64,000 bases of DNA, from positions 1 to 64,000 of the forward strand of contig NZ_BONE01000048.1 of NCBI RefSeq assembly GCF_016862555.1. Direction: 5' to 3'. The position numbers and the translations under genes are program-made. The notes below the pieces were generated by a model, which saw nothing but the letters and a program-made list of their open reading frames with translations, made no database searches and was not told the DNA's origin. This document shows, one piece after another, positions 1 through 8,545 of the stretch. Position 1 is the stretch's first letter; each line of letters starts with the position of its first letter. The stretch is from Asanoa siamensis (GTDB lineage: Bacteria > Actinomycetota > Actinomycetes > Mycobacteriales > Micromonosporaceae).

Positions 1-499
1 GGCCGGGCGGGGTGCCCCAGCCACCGGGCGGCGTGGCCTGCGGGCCGCCACCGGCCACGGCCGTGCCGATCACCCGGACGAGCCAGGCGTTGACGGAGAT
101 GCCCTCGGTCGCGGCGGAGCGCTCGACGGCATCCTTGAGACCCTCGGGCATCCGCAGGGTGATCCGGGTGACGTCACCGCCGGCGTCAGGTGACGTCGCA
201 GTGCCGCCGGGTGGCGGCGGGGGAGCGGGCGGGGTCGGGGGCAGCGGCGGCTCGGGCAGGTGCTCGGTCACCACCAGCTCCGGCTCGCGGCCGCGCAGGC
301 GGAGCTCGACGCTCGCGGCGCTGAGCTTGGTGGTCACCTCGTCGGCGGCCTGGGCGAGCGCGTCGAGGAGCGCCAGCCGGGCCGCCGCGTCGATCGAGCC
401 GGTGAGCAGCTCGGCCGCGCGGGTGACCTCGGGCCCGCCGGGCGCCGCGGCCGCGTTGAGGTCGCGGCGGAGGCTTTCGACGAACGGTGCGATGTCCAT
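1..499 (-). CDS. Ribbon-helix-helix / HicB-antitoxin-like protein (partial, C-terminus off window)
   Basis: Translation from the ATG at 499 gives at least 166 residues and runs off the left edge. The N-terminal ~70 residues are helical and charged. A Pro-rich linker follows, then a segment (about residues 117-145) with the [14 protein letters not shown]...[13 protein letters not shown] pattern of a ribbon-helix-helix DNA-binding domain, as in HicB-type antitoxins. A Gly/Pro-rich tail follows. No HicA-type toxin gene is visible on the side that can be seen; any partner would lie beyond position 1. Two TGACGTCA palindromes overlap and precede the start codon and could be its own operator. The call as a DNA-binding protein is good; the role as an antitoxin is only family inference. 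Confidence 0.6.
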   Translation of the reverse strand, partial: MDIAPFVESLRRDLNAAAAPGGPEVTRAAELLTGSIDAAARLALLDALAQAADEVTTKLSAASVELRLRGREPELVVTEHLPEPPLPPTPPAPPPPPGGTATSPDAGGDVTRITLRMPEGLKDAVERSAATEGISVNAWLVRVIGTAVAGGGPQATPPGGWGTPPG

Positions 500-528
500 G
501 ACGTCACTATGCCACCCGAGTGACGTCA
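499..528. promoter_or_regulatory. Paired TGACGTCA palindromes, candidate operator
   Basis: Two exact 8-bp palindromes TGACGTCA lie at 499-506 and 521-528, spaced 22 bp start to start (about two helical turns). The first overlaps the start codon of the leftward ribbon-helix-helix gene; both lie upstream of thyX. Ribbon-helix-helix dimers usually bind short palindromes in tandem, so autoregulation is plausible. Inferred from sequence only. Confidence 0.4.
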
Positions 529-623
529 CCGCAAGACACAATGACAGCATCGTGGTGTCGCGAACCGGCCACCAACCGCCGGGGGTTAGAGTCTGCCGAG
601 TCGCGCGAGGCAGAGGGGGCGCC

Positions 624-1376
624 GTGCCTGAGATCGTTCCGCCGCAGGTCAGGATCATCGCCTGGACCCAGTTCGAGGCACCGGAGGACGTGCCCTGGAG
701 CACGGACGCCGAGGGTGGCGAGGCGCTCGCCGAGTTCGCCGGGCGGGCCTGCTACCAGTCGTGGAAGAAGCCGAACCCGGCCACCGCGACCAACGCGGGT
801 TATCTCGCCCACATCCTCGAGGTCGGTCACCTCTCCGTCCTCGAGCACGGCTCGGTGACCTTCTACCTGAGCGGCGTCTCCCGCTCGTTCACCCACGAGC
901 TCATCCGCCACCGGCACTTCAGCTACAGCCAGTTGTCGCAGCGGTACGTGCCCGGCCGGGACGCCGCGATGGTCGAGCCCGACGTGATCGCCACCGACCC
1001 GGACCTGCACAAGACGTTCGTCGAGGCGGCCGAGGCCAGCGTGCGGGCCTACAACGAGCTGCTGGAAGGGCTGGAGCGCCGGTTCGCCGACGAGCCCAAC
1101 GGCACGCTGCGGCGCAAGCAGGCCCGCCAGGCCGCCCGGGCCGTGCTGCCCAACGCGGCGGAGACCCGGATCGTGGTCACCGGCAACTACCGTGCGTGGC
1201 GGCACTTCGTCGCGCTGCGGGCCACCGAGACGGCCGACGTCGAGATCCGCGAGATCGCCGTCGCCTGCCTGCGGGAGCTCCAGCGGGTGGCCCCGAACGT
1301 CTTCGCCGACTTCACGATCACCACGCTGCCGGACGGCACCGAGGTGGCCGCGAGCCCCTACGCGGAGCGTTCCTAG
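624..1376 (+). CDS. thyX: Flavin-dependent thymidylate synthase ThyX
   Basis: This cytoplasmic enzyme makes dTMP from dUMP, using methylenetetrahydrofolate, FAD and NADPH. The 250-residue product carries the ThyX signature RHR-X7-S starting near residue 95 ([11 protein letters not shown]), which binds dUMP and FAD, followed by QRY. Other family blocks include [17 protein letters not shown] just before it and the C-terminal [15 protein letters not shown] and NYRAWRHF segments. The GTG at 624 is chosen because a purine-rich ribosome site (cagaggggg, 611-619) precedes it and the protein then starts near the conserved core. thyX-dapA-rnj order is conserved in actinobacteria, including M. tuberculosis. 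Length is normal for the family. Confidence 0.95.
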   Translation: MPEIVPPQVRIIAWTQFEAPEDVPWSTDAEGGEALAEFAGRACYQSWKKPNPATATNAGYLAHILEVGHLSVLEHGSVTFYLSGVSRSFTHELIRHRHFSYSQLSQRYVPGRDAAMVEPDVIATDPDLHKTFVEAAEASVRAYNELLEGLERRFADEPNGTLRRKQARQAARAVLPNAAETRIVVTGNYRAWRHFVALRATETADVEIREIAVACLRELQRVAPNVFADFTITTLPDGTEVAASPYAERS

Positions 1377-1436
1377 CAGAGCGTGCGCTTCGCGCGGAAC
1401 CCGACCGGACGAGACCGGCGCCGACCTGCCGTCCGC

Positions 1437-1449
1437 TAGGTTTGTCAGC
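1437..1449 (+). promoter_or_regulatory. -10-like hexamer for leaderless dapA
   Basis: TAGGTT at 1437-1442 is followed by 7 nt and then the dapA ATG at 1450. No Shine-Dalgarno sequence lies between, so transcription would begin at or beside the start codon, as in many actinobacterial leaderless mRNAs. Confidence 0.45.
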
Positions 1450-2358
1450 ATGACGCAGGAGCTTTCTGTCGCGCGGCCGTTCGGCGAGCTGATCACGGCC
1501 ATGGTGTCGCCGTTCACCGCCGACGGCGCGCTCGACCTCGACGGCGTCCAGCGCCTGGCGACCCACCTGGTCGACGAGCAGGGCAACGACGCGCTGGTGA
1601 TCAACGGGACGGCCGGCGAGTCGCCGACCACCACCGACGCCGAGAAGGAAGCCCTGGTCCGGGCGGTGGTCGAAGCCGTCGGCGACCGGGCCAAGGTGCT
1701 CGCCGGTGTCGGCACCAACGACACCCGGCACACGATCGAGCTGGCGCTGGGTGCCGAGAAGGCGGGCGCCCACGGCCTTCTCGTGGTGACGCCCTACTAC
1801 AACAAGCCGCCCCAGGCCGGCCTGCTGCGCCACTTCACCGCGGTCGCGGAGGCCACCGGCCTGCCGATCCTGCTCTACGACATCCCGCACCGCAGCGGTG
1901 TGCCGATCGAGACCGAGACCCTGGTCCGGCTCGCCGCGCACCCGCGCATCGTCGGCGTCAAGGACGCCAAGGGCGACCTCACCGCGACGTCGTGGGTGCT
2001 GGCCCGCTCCGACCTCGCCTACTACAGCGGCGACGACGCCACCACGTTGCCGGCGCTGTCGGTGGGCGCGGTCGGCATCGTCGGCACCTCGACCCACTTC
2101 ACGGGGCCACAGACCAAGCAGATGATCCAGGCGTACGCGCGCGGCGACGTCGCCGGAGCACTGGCCCTGCATCGCCGCCTCATGCCGTTGTTCACCGGCG
2201 TCTTCCGTACCCAGGGCACGATCCTGGTCAAGGCCGGCCTCGCCCTGCGGGGCCTGCCCGCCGGCCCGGTCCGGTCGCCCCTGGTCGACGCGACCGCGGA
2301 CCAGGTCGCCCAGCTACGCGCCGACGCCGCCGCGTGCGGACTGGAGTTCCCTGCATGA
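1450..2358 (+). CDS. dapA: 4-hydroxy-tetrahydrodipicolinate synthase DapA
   Basis: DapA condenses pyruvate with aspartate semialdehyde, the first committed step of the diaminopimelate/lysine pathway, and so feeds peptidoglycan synthesis. The 302-residue TIM-barrel protein shows the pyruvate-binding block GTAGESPTT, the TPYYNKPPQ motif with the catalytic tyrosine (residues 116-117), and the Schiff-base lysine Lys171 in VGVKDAKGDL. Length is typical. The start at 1450 is set by a -10-like TAGGTT seven bases upstream, which suggests a leaderless message. Its TGA overlaps the rnj ATG (ATGA at 2355-2358), so the two are translationally coupled. Confidence 0.95.
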   Translation: MTQELSVARPFGELITAMVSPFTADGALDLDGVQRLATHLVDEQGNDALVINGTAGESPTTTDAEKEALVRAVVEAVGDRAKVLAGVGTNDTRHTIELALGAEKAGAHGLLVVTPYYNKPPQAGLLRHFTAVAEATGLPILLYDIPHRSGVPIETETLVRLAAHPRIVGVKDAKGDLTATSWVLARSDLAYYSGDDATTLPALSVGAVGIVGTSTHFTGPQTKQMIQAYARGDVAGALALHRRLMPLFTGVFRTQGTILVKAGLALRGLPAGPVRSPLVDATADQVAQLRADAAACGLEFPA

Positions 2359-4043
2359 CCCTGGCACATCTCGAGCTCGAACCGCCGCCGCCGCTGCCCG
2401 AGGGTGGCCTGCGGGTCATCCCGTTGGGTGGCCTCGGCGCGATCGGCCGCAACATGACGGTCTTCGAATACGACGGCAAGCTGCTGGTCGTCGACTGCGG
2501 CGTGCTCTTCCCCGACGTCGAGCAGCCCGGCGTCGACCTGATCCTGCCCGACTTCGCGCCGATCATCGACCGGCTCGACGACGTCCAGGCGATCGTGCTC
2601 ACGCACGGCCACGAGGACCACATCGGCGCGGTGCCCTACCTGCTCGCCCACAAGAACGACATCCCGCTGGTGGGCTCGCAGTTCACGCTCGCGCTGGTCG
2701 AGGCCAAGCTGCAGGAGCGGCGGATCGAGCCCTACACGCTGACCGTCACCGAGGGGCAGCGCGAGCGGCTCGGCCCGTTCGACGTCGAGTTCTTCGCCGT
2801 CAACCACTCCATCCCGGACGCCATGGCGGTCGCCATCCGCACGCCGGCCGGGCTGGTGCTGCACACCGGCGACTTCAAGATGGACCAGCTTCCGCTGGAC
2901 GGCCGGATCACCGACCTCGCGGGCTTCGCCCGGCTGGGCTCCGAGGGCGTCGACCTGCTGCTCTCCGACTCGACCAACGCCGAGATCCCGGGCTTCGTGA
3001 CGCCGGAGCGCGAGATCGGCCCCGTGCTCGACGCGATCTTCGCGAAGGCCCGCGGCCGGGTCATCGTCGCGTCGTTCGCCTCCCACGTGCACCGGGTGCA
3101 GCAGGTGCTCGACGCCGCCGCCGTGCACGGCCGGCAGGTGGCGTTCATCGGCCGCTCGATGGTGCGCAACATGGGCATCGCCCGCGACCTCGGCCTGCTC
3201 CGCATCGAGCCCGGCCTGGTGGCCAGCATGGACGACGCGATGCAGGCGCCGCCCGAGCGGATCGTGCTGATGTCGACCGGCTCCCAGGGCGAGCCGATGA
3301 GCGCGCTGGGCCGGATGGCCACCGGCGACCACCGGCACATCACGATCGCCCAGGGCGACACGGTGGTGCTGGCCAGCTCGCTGGTGCCCGGCAACGAGAC
3401 CTCGGTCTACCGCGTGATCAACCAGCTCTCCCGGGCGGGCGCCAACGTCATCCACAAGGACGTCGCCAAGGTGCACGTCTCCGGCCACGCGCCGGCCGGC
3501 GAGCTGCTCTACCTGCTCAACGTGGTGCGGCCGAGCAACCTGCTGCCGGTGCACGGCGAGTGGCGCCACCTGCGCGCCCACGCCCGCATCGGCGTCGAGT
3601 CCGGCATCGCGCCGGAGAACGTCGTGCTCTGCGAGGACGGCGACGTCGTCGACCTGGTCGAGGGTCAGGCCCGGCTGGTCGGCCACGTGAAGAGCCGCTA
3701 CATCTACGTCGACGGGCTGGCCGTCGGCGACATCGGCGAGTCGCTGCTGACGGAGCGCCGGATGCTCGGCGACGGCGGTTTCATCGCGGCCACCGTGGTG
3801 ATCGACTCGGTCACCGGCAAGGTGGTCGGCGGTCCGGCGGTGTCGGCGAAGGGCTTCTCGGAGAACCCCGAGGCGTTCGACGAGGTGGTCCCGCTGATCA
3901 CCGAGGCGCTCAGCCGGGCGGCGGCCGACAACATCACCGACCCGCACCAGCTCCAGCAGGTGGTCCGGCGCACGGTGGGCCGCTGGGTCAACGACCGCTA
4001 CCGCCGCCGGCCCATGATCGTGCCGACCGTGGTCGAGGTCTGA
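2355..4043 (+). CDS. rnj: Ribonuclease J
   Basis: RNase J is a zinc-dependent metallo-beta-lactamase/beta-CASP nuclease with 5'-to-3' exonuclease and endonuclease activity in mRNA decay and rRNA maturation. The 562-residue product has the metal motif HGHEDH at residues 84-89, further metal-ligand segments (VNHSIPDA; HTGDFKMD), the beta-CASP block with SHVHRVQQ and STGSQGEP, and HVSGHAP plus PVHGEWRHL near the middle-C-terminal part. The C-terminal ~110 residues match the RNase J accessory domain. Its ATG overlaps the dapA stop codon. RNase Y, another mRNA endonuclease, is encoded in the same window at 52.3 kb. Confidence 0.94.
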   Translation: MTLAHLELEPPPPLPEGGLRVIPLGGLGAIGRNMTVFEYDGKLLVVDCGVLFPDVEQPGVDLILPDFAPIIDRLDDVQAIVLTHGHEDHIGAVPYLLAHKNDIPLVGSQFTLALVEAKLQERRIEPYTLTVTEGQRERLGPFDVEFFAVNHSIPDAMAVAIRTPAGLVLHTGDFKMDQLPLDGRITDLAGFARLGSEGVDLLLSDSTNAEIPGFVTPEREIGPVLDAIFAKARGRVIVASFASHVHRVQQVLDAAAVHGRQVAFIGRSMVRNMGIARDLGLLRIEPGLVASMDDAMQAPPERIVLMSTGSQGEPMSALGRMATGDHRHITIAQGDTVVLASSLVPGNETSVYRVINQLSRAGANVIHKDVAKVHVSGHAPAGELLYLLNVVRPSNLLPVHGEWRHLRAHARIGVESGIAPENVVLCEDGDVVDLVEGQARLVGHVKSRYIYVDGLAVGDIGESLLTERRMLGDGGFIAATVVIDSVTGKVVGGPAVSAKGFSENPEAFDEVVPLITEALSRAAADNITDPHQLQQVVRRTVGRWVNDRYRRRPMIVPTVVEV

Positions 4044-4052
4044 CCCCTGACG

Positions 4053-4955
4053 ATGCACCCGGGCGAGCTGCCCATCACCGAGGACCTGGTCGCCCGGCTC
4101 GTGGCCGACCAGTTCCCGGCGTGGGCGGGCCGGCCCGTCACCAGGGTGGCGTCGTCGGGCACCGTCAACGCGCTGTTCCGGCTCGGCGACGACCTGGTGG
4201 CCCGGCTGCCCCGGGTCGACTGGTCGCTGCAGGACGTCGAGACCGAGGCGACCTGGCTGCCCCGGCTGGCCCCGCTGCTGCCGGTGGCGATCCCGGCGCA
4301 CGTCGCGGCCGGTGCGCCGGGGGAGGGCTATCCCTGGCCGTGGGGCGTCTACCGGTGGCTGCCCGGCACCGTGCCGGTCGAGGGCCGGCTGGCGGACCCG
4401 CTCGGGCTGGCCGCCGACCTGGCGGCCTTCGTCCGGGCGATGCGCGCGGTCGACCTCCCGGACGCCCCGGCGGCCTACCGCGGCGGTGGACACTCCCTGC
4501 TGGACGAGACCGCCCGGCGCGCCCTGGCCGGGCTGGGCGACCTGCTCGACCCCGGGACGCTCGACGCCGCACGGGCGGTCTGGGACGCGGCCCTGGCCGT
4601 GCCGGACCACCCCGGGCCGCCGGTCTGGCTGCACGCCGACCTGATGCCCGGCAACCTGCTGGTCGACGCCGGCGGCCGGCTGACCGCGGTGATCGATTTC
4701 GGCACCCTCGGCGTCGGTGACCCGTCCTGCGACCTGATCGTCGCCTGGAACCTGCTCACCCCCGCGGGCCGGGACGTCTTCCGGGCCGCCCTCGACGTCG
4801 ACGACGCGACCTGGACCCGCGGCCGCGGCCGGGCGCTCGCCCAGTCGCTCGGGAGCCTGGTGTACTACCACCGGACCAATCCGGCGTTCGCCGCCAACGC
4901 CCGCCACACGATCAGCGAGGTGCTCGCTTCATGGCAGCCGTCGAGGAGCACCTGA
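4053..4955 (+). CDS. Aminoglycoside-phosphotransferase (APH)-fold kinase, paralogue 1
   Basis: The 300-residue protein has the APH/choline-kinase fold. The catalytic loop reads HADLMPGNLLVD and the metal-binding segment VIDFGTLGVGDPSCDL. A nucleotide-binding N-lobe with SGTVNALFRLGDDLVARLPR precedes it. Such proteins phosphorylate small hydroxylated substrates. Close relatives are annotated as macrolide or aminoglycoside phosphotransferase-like, but the substrate cannot be read from the sequence. It starts 9 nt after rnj and overlaps the next gene by 25 bp, so it is likely co-transcribed and coupled. Confidence is high for the fold and low for substrate. Confidence 0.8.
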   Translation: MHPGELPITEDLVARLVADQFPAWAGRPVTRVASSGTVNALFRLGDDLVARLPRVDWSLQDVETEATWLPRLAPLLPVAIPAHVAAGAPGEGYPWPWGVYRWLPGTVPVEGRLADPLGLAADLAAFVRAMRAVDLPDAPAAYRGGGHSLLDETARRALAGLGDLLDPGTLDAARAVWDAALAVPDHPGPPVWLHADLMPGNLLVDAGGRLTAVIDFGTLGVGDPSCDLIVAWNLLTPAGRDVFRAALDVDDATWTRGRGRALAQSLGSLVYYHRTNPAFAANARHTISEVLASWQPSRST

Positions 4956-5698
4956 CCGGCGGGAACGTGACCGCCGGGGTCGTCCGGGTCGGCGCCACCG
5001 TGCGGCGGCCGGTCGGGCCGCAGACCGACGCGGTCGACGCGCTGCTGGCCCACCTGCACGCGGTGGGCTTCACCGGCGCGCCGCGGCCGCTGGGCCGGGA
5101 CGAGCGGGGCCGCCAGGTGCTGGAGTACGTACCGGGCGAGCTGACCGAGGACCTGGACCCGCGGCACCTGCCGGACATCGCCCGGATGCTGCGCGACCTG
5201 CACGCGGCGGCCGCCTCGTTCACGCCGCCCCCCGGGGCGGTCTGGCACACCGAGATCCCGCCCGTCGGCGTGCCCGGCTCCCCGGTCGGCGAGGTGATCT
5301 GCCACCACGACGCCGCGCCGTGGAACCTGGTCCGCGCCGACCGCGGCTGGGTGCTGATCGACTGGGACAACGCGGGGCCGGGCTCCCGCGCCTGGGAGCT
5401 CGCGTACGCGTCGCTGACGTGCTGCGGGATGCGCCCGGAGCGCCCGATCCCGGAGTCGGCGGCCCGGCTGCGGTCCTTCGTGGACGGCTACGGCCTCGAC
5501 CCGGCACTGCGGCCGGCGCTGGCCGCCCTGCTGGGGGTCAACGCCGGCGCGATGTACGACCTGCTGGCCACCGGCGCCCGCGACGGACGCCAACCTTGGG
5601 CCCGCATCTACACGGAGGACGGCGCCTTCTGGCGGGGCGTCGCCGACCACCTGCACGCCAACGTGGCGGAATGGCGCTCAGCCCTGGGCGAGGAGTAG
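4931..5698 (+). CDS. APH-fold phosphotransferase, paralogue 2
   Basis: This 255-residue protein also belongs to the APH phosphotransferase family. The catalytic loop is CHHDAAPWNLV and the metal site is LIDWDNAGPGSRAWELAY. The N-lobe is shorter than in its upstream neighbour, starting with a compact nucleotide-binding sheet (VVRVGATVRRPVGPQTDAV) and a VLEYVPGEL hinge. The start ATG lies inside the 3' end of the preceding APH gene, implying translational coupling. The pair may be diverged members of one small-molecule kinase set; no substrate is inferred. Its 3' end overlaps the convergent lysin gene by 21 bp. Confidence 0.8.
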   Translation: MAAVEEHLTGGNVTAGVVRVGATVRRPVGPQTDAVDALLAHLHAVGFTGAPRPLGRDERGRQVLEYVPGELTEDLDPRHLPDIARMLRDLHAAAASFTPPPGAVWHTEIPPVGVPGSPVGEVICHHDAAPWNLVRADRGWVLIDWDNAGPGSRAWELAYASLTCCGMRPERPIPESAARLRSFVDGYGLDPALRPALAALLGVNAGAMYDLLATGARDGRQPWARIYTEDGAFWRGVADHLHANVAEWRSALGEE

Positions 5699-6436
5699 CC
5701 CGACCTCCTTGGAGCGTTGGCCCAGCACGGCGCGCAGCAGCGCGGCCTGCTCCTGCGGGGTCGCGACGGCGCCCAGCCGCTCGACCACCTGCTCGTCGAC
5801 CTGGCTGGTCTCGGCGCGGCTCGCGGCCACCGCCGCGTCGATCGCGGCGAGGTCCTTCTTGAGCTGGGCGGCCACGTTCTCGTCGACCTGGCTCACCGCG
5901 TTCGCGATCGCCTTGACGGTCCGGACCATCCACATCGCCTCGTTGCGGCTCGGGCCGCCGCGCACGCTGTCGGCGCCGACGGTCAGGGCGTCCAGCCGCC
6001 AGGCGTCCACCTCGAGCTGCTTGGCCTGTGCTGGGGTCATCTCGTCCTCCTCGACGAACCAGGGCTTGGTGCTGCGCTCGTGCGACTGGCGACTGTTCCA
6101 GTGCACGTGCTTGTCATGGCGGTTGCGGTTCGGGCCGGCGTACGCGTAGGACCGGGGGCGCCAGCCCTCGTCGCGGAACGCGATCCGGTCGTTGTGGATC
6201 CAGTAGCCGGCGGCCTCGTGCGCCTGGAACGCGCGCTTGCAGGCCGCGACGTCCACGCGGTCGACGTCCATGTCCCAGGCGTCGACCGAGCCGTCCCCGT
6301 CGGGGTTGTGGTCGGAGTTGGACGCCTGATGCGCCTCGTCGCCGATCGTGCCGTCGGACGTCCGGTCACGGCGCGGCCAGCGGCTGTCGACCTCGTTGCG
6401 GAAACGGGTCAGCGCGGGGTTGAGGAACCAGGCCAT
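5678..6436 (-). CDS. Phage-type peptidoglycan lysin (M15/VanY-like zinc peptidase) with helical tail
   Basis: The 252-residue product begins MAWFLNPALTRFRNEV and contains a zinc-peptidase pattern: EAHQ..NSDHNPDG (residues ~36-48), WDMDV and HDKHVHWN. The SDHN...D...H-x-H spacing resembles endolysin domains in actinophages and D-Ala-D-Ala carboxypeptidases. The C-terminal half (from MTPAQAKQLEVDAWRLDAL) is an alpha-helical region with GGPSRNEAMWMVRTVKAIA, a layout I associate with phage lysins. No signal peptide is visible, and no holin, tail or integrase gene lies nearby. I used ATG 6436 rather than upstream codons because the conserved motif starts at once. It could be a captured phage gene or part of a phage-derived device. 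Confidence 0.6.
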   Translation of the reverse strand: MAWFLNPALTRFRNEVDSRWPRRDRTSDGTIGDEAHQASNSDHNPDGDGSVDAWDMDVDRVDVAACKRAFQAHEAAGYWIHNDRIAFRDEGWRPRSYAYAGPNRNRHDKHVHWNSRQSHERSTKPWFVEEDEMTPAQAKQLEVDAWRLDALTVGADSVRGGPSRNEAMWMVRTVKAIANAVSQVDENVAAQLKKDLAAIDAAVAASRAETSQVDEQVVERLGAVATPQEQAALLRAVLGQRSKEVGLLLAQG

Positions 6437-6492
6437 ATGCCCGAAGTTACCGGTGTGCCCGGCAAGTCGCATCCCCCCAGAGCGGGACAGCG

Positions 6493-7023
6493 TCAGCCCG
6501 CCCACTCCTCCGCGAGCAGCCCGAACACCGCCTCGTCGAGGAACTCACCGTCCACCCAGGAGTTGCGTCGCAGCGTCCCCTCGCGCCGGAAGCCGACCCG
6601 CTCCGCCGCGCCGGTCATGGCCGTGTTGTCGGCGAGCGTCTCCAGTTGCAGCCGGTGCAGCCCGCGCACCCGGAAGGCGTAGTGGCAGAGCACCCGGACC
6701 GCGTCGGTGCCCAGGCCGCCGCCGCGCATCGCCCGGCGCAGCGACAGGCCGACGTGGGCCTGCCGGTTGTGCGTGTCGATGCCCCAGAGCAGGGCCTCGC
6801 CGGCCAGCGTGTCGTCGGCCAGCCGGACGACGCTGAAGATCGCGGCGTCGTCGCTCGGCGGCCCGGGCGCGAACGGGGACGCGGGGGAGTTGGCCGGGAT
6901 GGGGCGCCAGGCCCGCCCGTCGGCCCGCGACCGCATCGCCACGTCCTCGTAGAGGTCGGCGTGCAGCACGGGCACGTCCTCCTCGCGCCGGGCCCGCAGG
7001 AGCACCTTCTCGCCGCGCAACAT
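6493..7023 (-). CDS. GNAT N-acetyltransferase, RimJ/RimL type
   Basis: The 176-residue protein starts MLRGEKVLLRARREEDVPVL, typical of the Acetyltransf_3 (RimJ/RimL/SpeG-like) branch. The acetyl-CoA pyrophosphate loop is seen in the RRAMRGGGLGTDAVR segment, and the C-terminal LHRLQLETLADNTAM...GFRREGTLRRNSWVDGEF block is characteristic. Its likely activity is acetyl transfer to an amine or protein N-terminus; the substrate is unknown. It lies divergently upstream of the glutamate decarboxylase gene. Confidence 0.8.
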   Translation of the reverse strand: MLRGEKVLLRARREEDVPVLHADLYEDVAMRSRADGRAWRPIPANSPASPFAPGPPSDDAAIFSVVRLADDTLAGEALLWGIDTHNRQAHVGLSLRRAMRGGGLGTDAVRVLCHYAFRVRGLHRLQLETLADNTAMTGAAERVGFRREGTLRRNSWVDGEFLDEAVFGLLAEEWAG

Positions 7024-7137
7024 GGCGTGTTCGTACCCGATGGCGGCCGGAAGGATCAACCCGGCTCGGCAAATCCGACATCCTGGGCGAGTCTCGCGCC
7101 ATAGCCTGAACGGGTCAGAACACCCCAGGGAGGCCGG

Positions 7138-8532
7138 ATGCCGTTGCACGCCGGAAAGGCACCCGATGCTCGGCCGCACCACCGCGCCGGCAACGCCGTC
7201 GCCACCGTCGCCAACCCGGACTTCGGCCGGGAGCTGACCCCGCCGATCCACGCCCTGGGCGCGGACCCGGTGCCGGCCGCCGTCGCGTACCAGTTGATCC
7301 ACGACGAACTGCTGCTCGACGGCAACGCGGCGCTCAACCTGGCCACGTTCGTGACCACCTGGATGGAGCCGGAAGCCGGCGTCCTGATGGCCGAGTGCGC
7401 CGACAAGAACATGATCGACAAGGATGAGTACCCGATGACCGCGGAGCTCGAGCGGCGGTGCGTGGCCATCCTGGCCGACCTGTGGCACGCGCCCGACCCG
7501 GCCGGCACCGTCGGCTGCTCGACCACCGGCTCCAGCGAGGCCTGCATGCTCGCCGGCATGGCGCTCAAGCGGCGCTGGGCCAAGCAGTCCATGGGCGGGC
7601 GGCCCAACCTGGTCATGGGCGGCAACGTGCAGGTGTGCTGGGAGAAGTTCTGCAACTACTGGGAGGTCGAGCCGCGGCTGGTGCCGATGGCCGGCGACCG
7701 GTTCCACCTGAACGCGGCCGAGGCGGTCGCCCGCTGCGACGAGAACACCATCGGCGTGGTCGCGGTGCTCGGCTCCACCTTCGACGGCTCGTACGAGCCG
7801 GTCGCGGAGATCGCCGCCGCCCTCGACGACCTGCAGGCGCGCAAGGGCTGGGACATCCCGGTGCACGTCGACGGCGCCTCGGGCGGGATGATCGCGCCGT
7901 TCCTCGACCCGGACCTGGTCTGGGACTTCCGGCTGCCGCGGGTGGCGTCGATCAACACCAGCGGCCACAAGTACGGCCTGGTCTACCCGGGCGTCGGCTG
8001 GGTGCTCTGGCGCGAGAAGCACCTGCTCCCCGAAGAGCTGATCTTCGACGTGAACTACCTCGGCGGCAGCATGCCGACCTTCGCGCTCAACTTCTCGCGG
8101 CCGGGTGCCGAGGTGGTCGCGCAGTACTACATGTTCCTGCGGCTGGGCCGGGAAGGCTTCCGGGCGGTGCAGCAGGCGTCCCGCGACGTGGCCCGCTACC
8201 TGGCCCACAGGATCGCCGGCACCGGCGAGTTCCAGCTCGTCAGCACCGGCGACCAGCTACCGGTATTCGCGTTCACCACCGCGCCCCGGGTGACCTCGTA
8301 CAACGTCTTCGACGTGTCCCGGGCGCTGCGTGAGCGGCGCTGGCTCGTCCCCGCGTACACGTTCCCGAAGAACCGCACCGACCTCGCCGTGTGCCGGATC
8401 GTGATCCGCAACGGGTTCTCGCACGACATGGCCGACCTGCTGATGGCCGACCTGGAACGGGCCCTGCCGGACCTGCGGGCGCAGCCCGCGCCGCGCCGGT
8501 CCGCCAAGGACGCGTCGTCGTTCCACCACTGA
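7138..8532 (+). CDS. gadB: Glutamate decarboxylase
   Basis: This PLP enzyme converts L-glutamate to GABA and CO2, consuming a proton and often aiding acid tolerance. The 464-residue group-II decarboxylase carries the PLP-lysine motif SGHKYG (Lys278), the GSTFDGSYEPV and HVDGASGGMIAPF blocks that bind the cofactor, and the N-terminal MIDKDEYP segment specific to GadA/B-type enzymes. Length matches bacterial GadB (about 466). A good ribosome site (agggagg) sits 6 nt before the ATG at 7138, with a TAGCCT -10-like element further upstream. No GadC antiporter gene is adjacent; a class-II amidotransferase follows 13 nt downstream and is likely in the same operon. Confidence 0.93.
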   Translation: MPLHAGKAPDARPHHRAGNAVATVANPDFGRELTPPIHALGADPVPAAVAYQLIHDELLLDGNAALNLATFVTTWMEPEAGVLMAECADKNMIDKDEYPMTAELERRCVAILADLWHAPDPAGTVGCSTTGSSEACMLAGMALKRRWAKQSMGGRPNLVMGGNVQVCWEKFCNYWEVEPRLVPMAGDRFHLNAAEAVARCDENTIGVVAVLGSTFDGSYEPVAEIAAALDDLQARKGWDIPVHVDGASGGMIAPFLDPDLVWDFRLPRVASINTSGHKYGLVYPGVGWVLWREKHLLPEELIFDVNYLGGSMPTFALNFSRPGAEVVAQYYMFLRLGREGFRAVQQASRDVARYLAHRIAGTGEFQLVSTGDQLPVFAFTTAPRVTSYNVFDVSRALRERRWLVPAYTFPKNRTDLAVCRIVIRNGFSHDMADLLMADLERALPDLRAQPAPRRSAKDASSFHH

Positions 8533-8545
8533 AAGGGGCGCTGCG

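Noticed and set aside
2022-4907. 961-codon open frame on the minus strand opposite dapA, rnj and an APH gene
   Set aside because: Its translation is a His/Arg/Gly/Val-rich mixture without recognisable domains, and real conserved genes fill the other strand. Such frames arise from GC-rich third positions.
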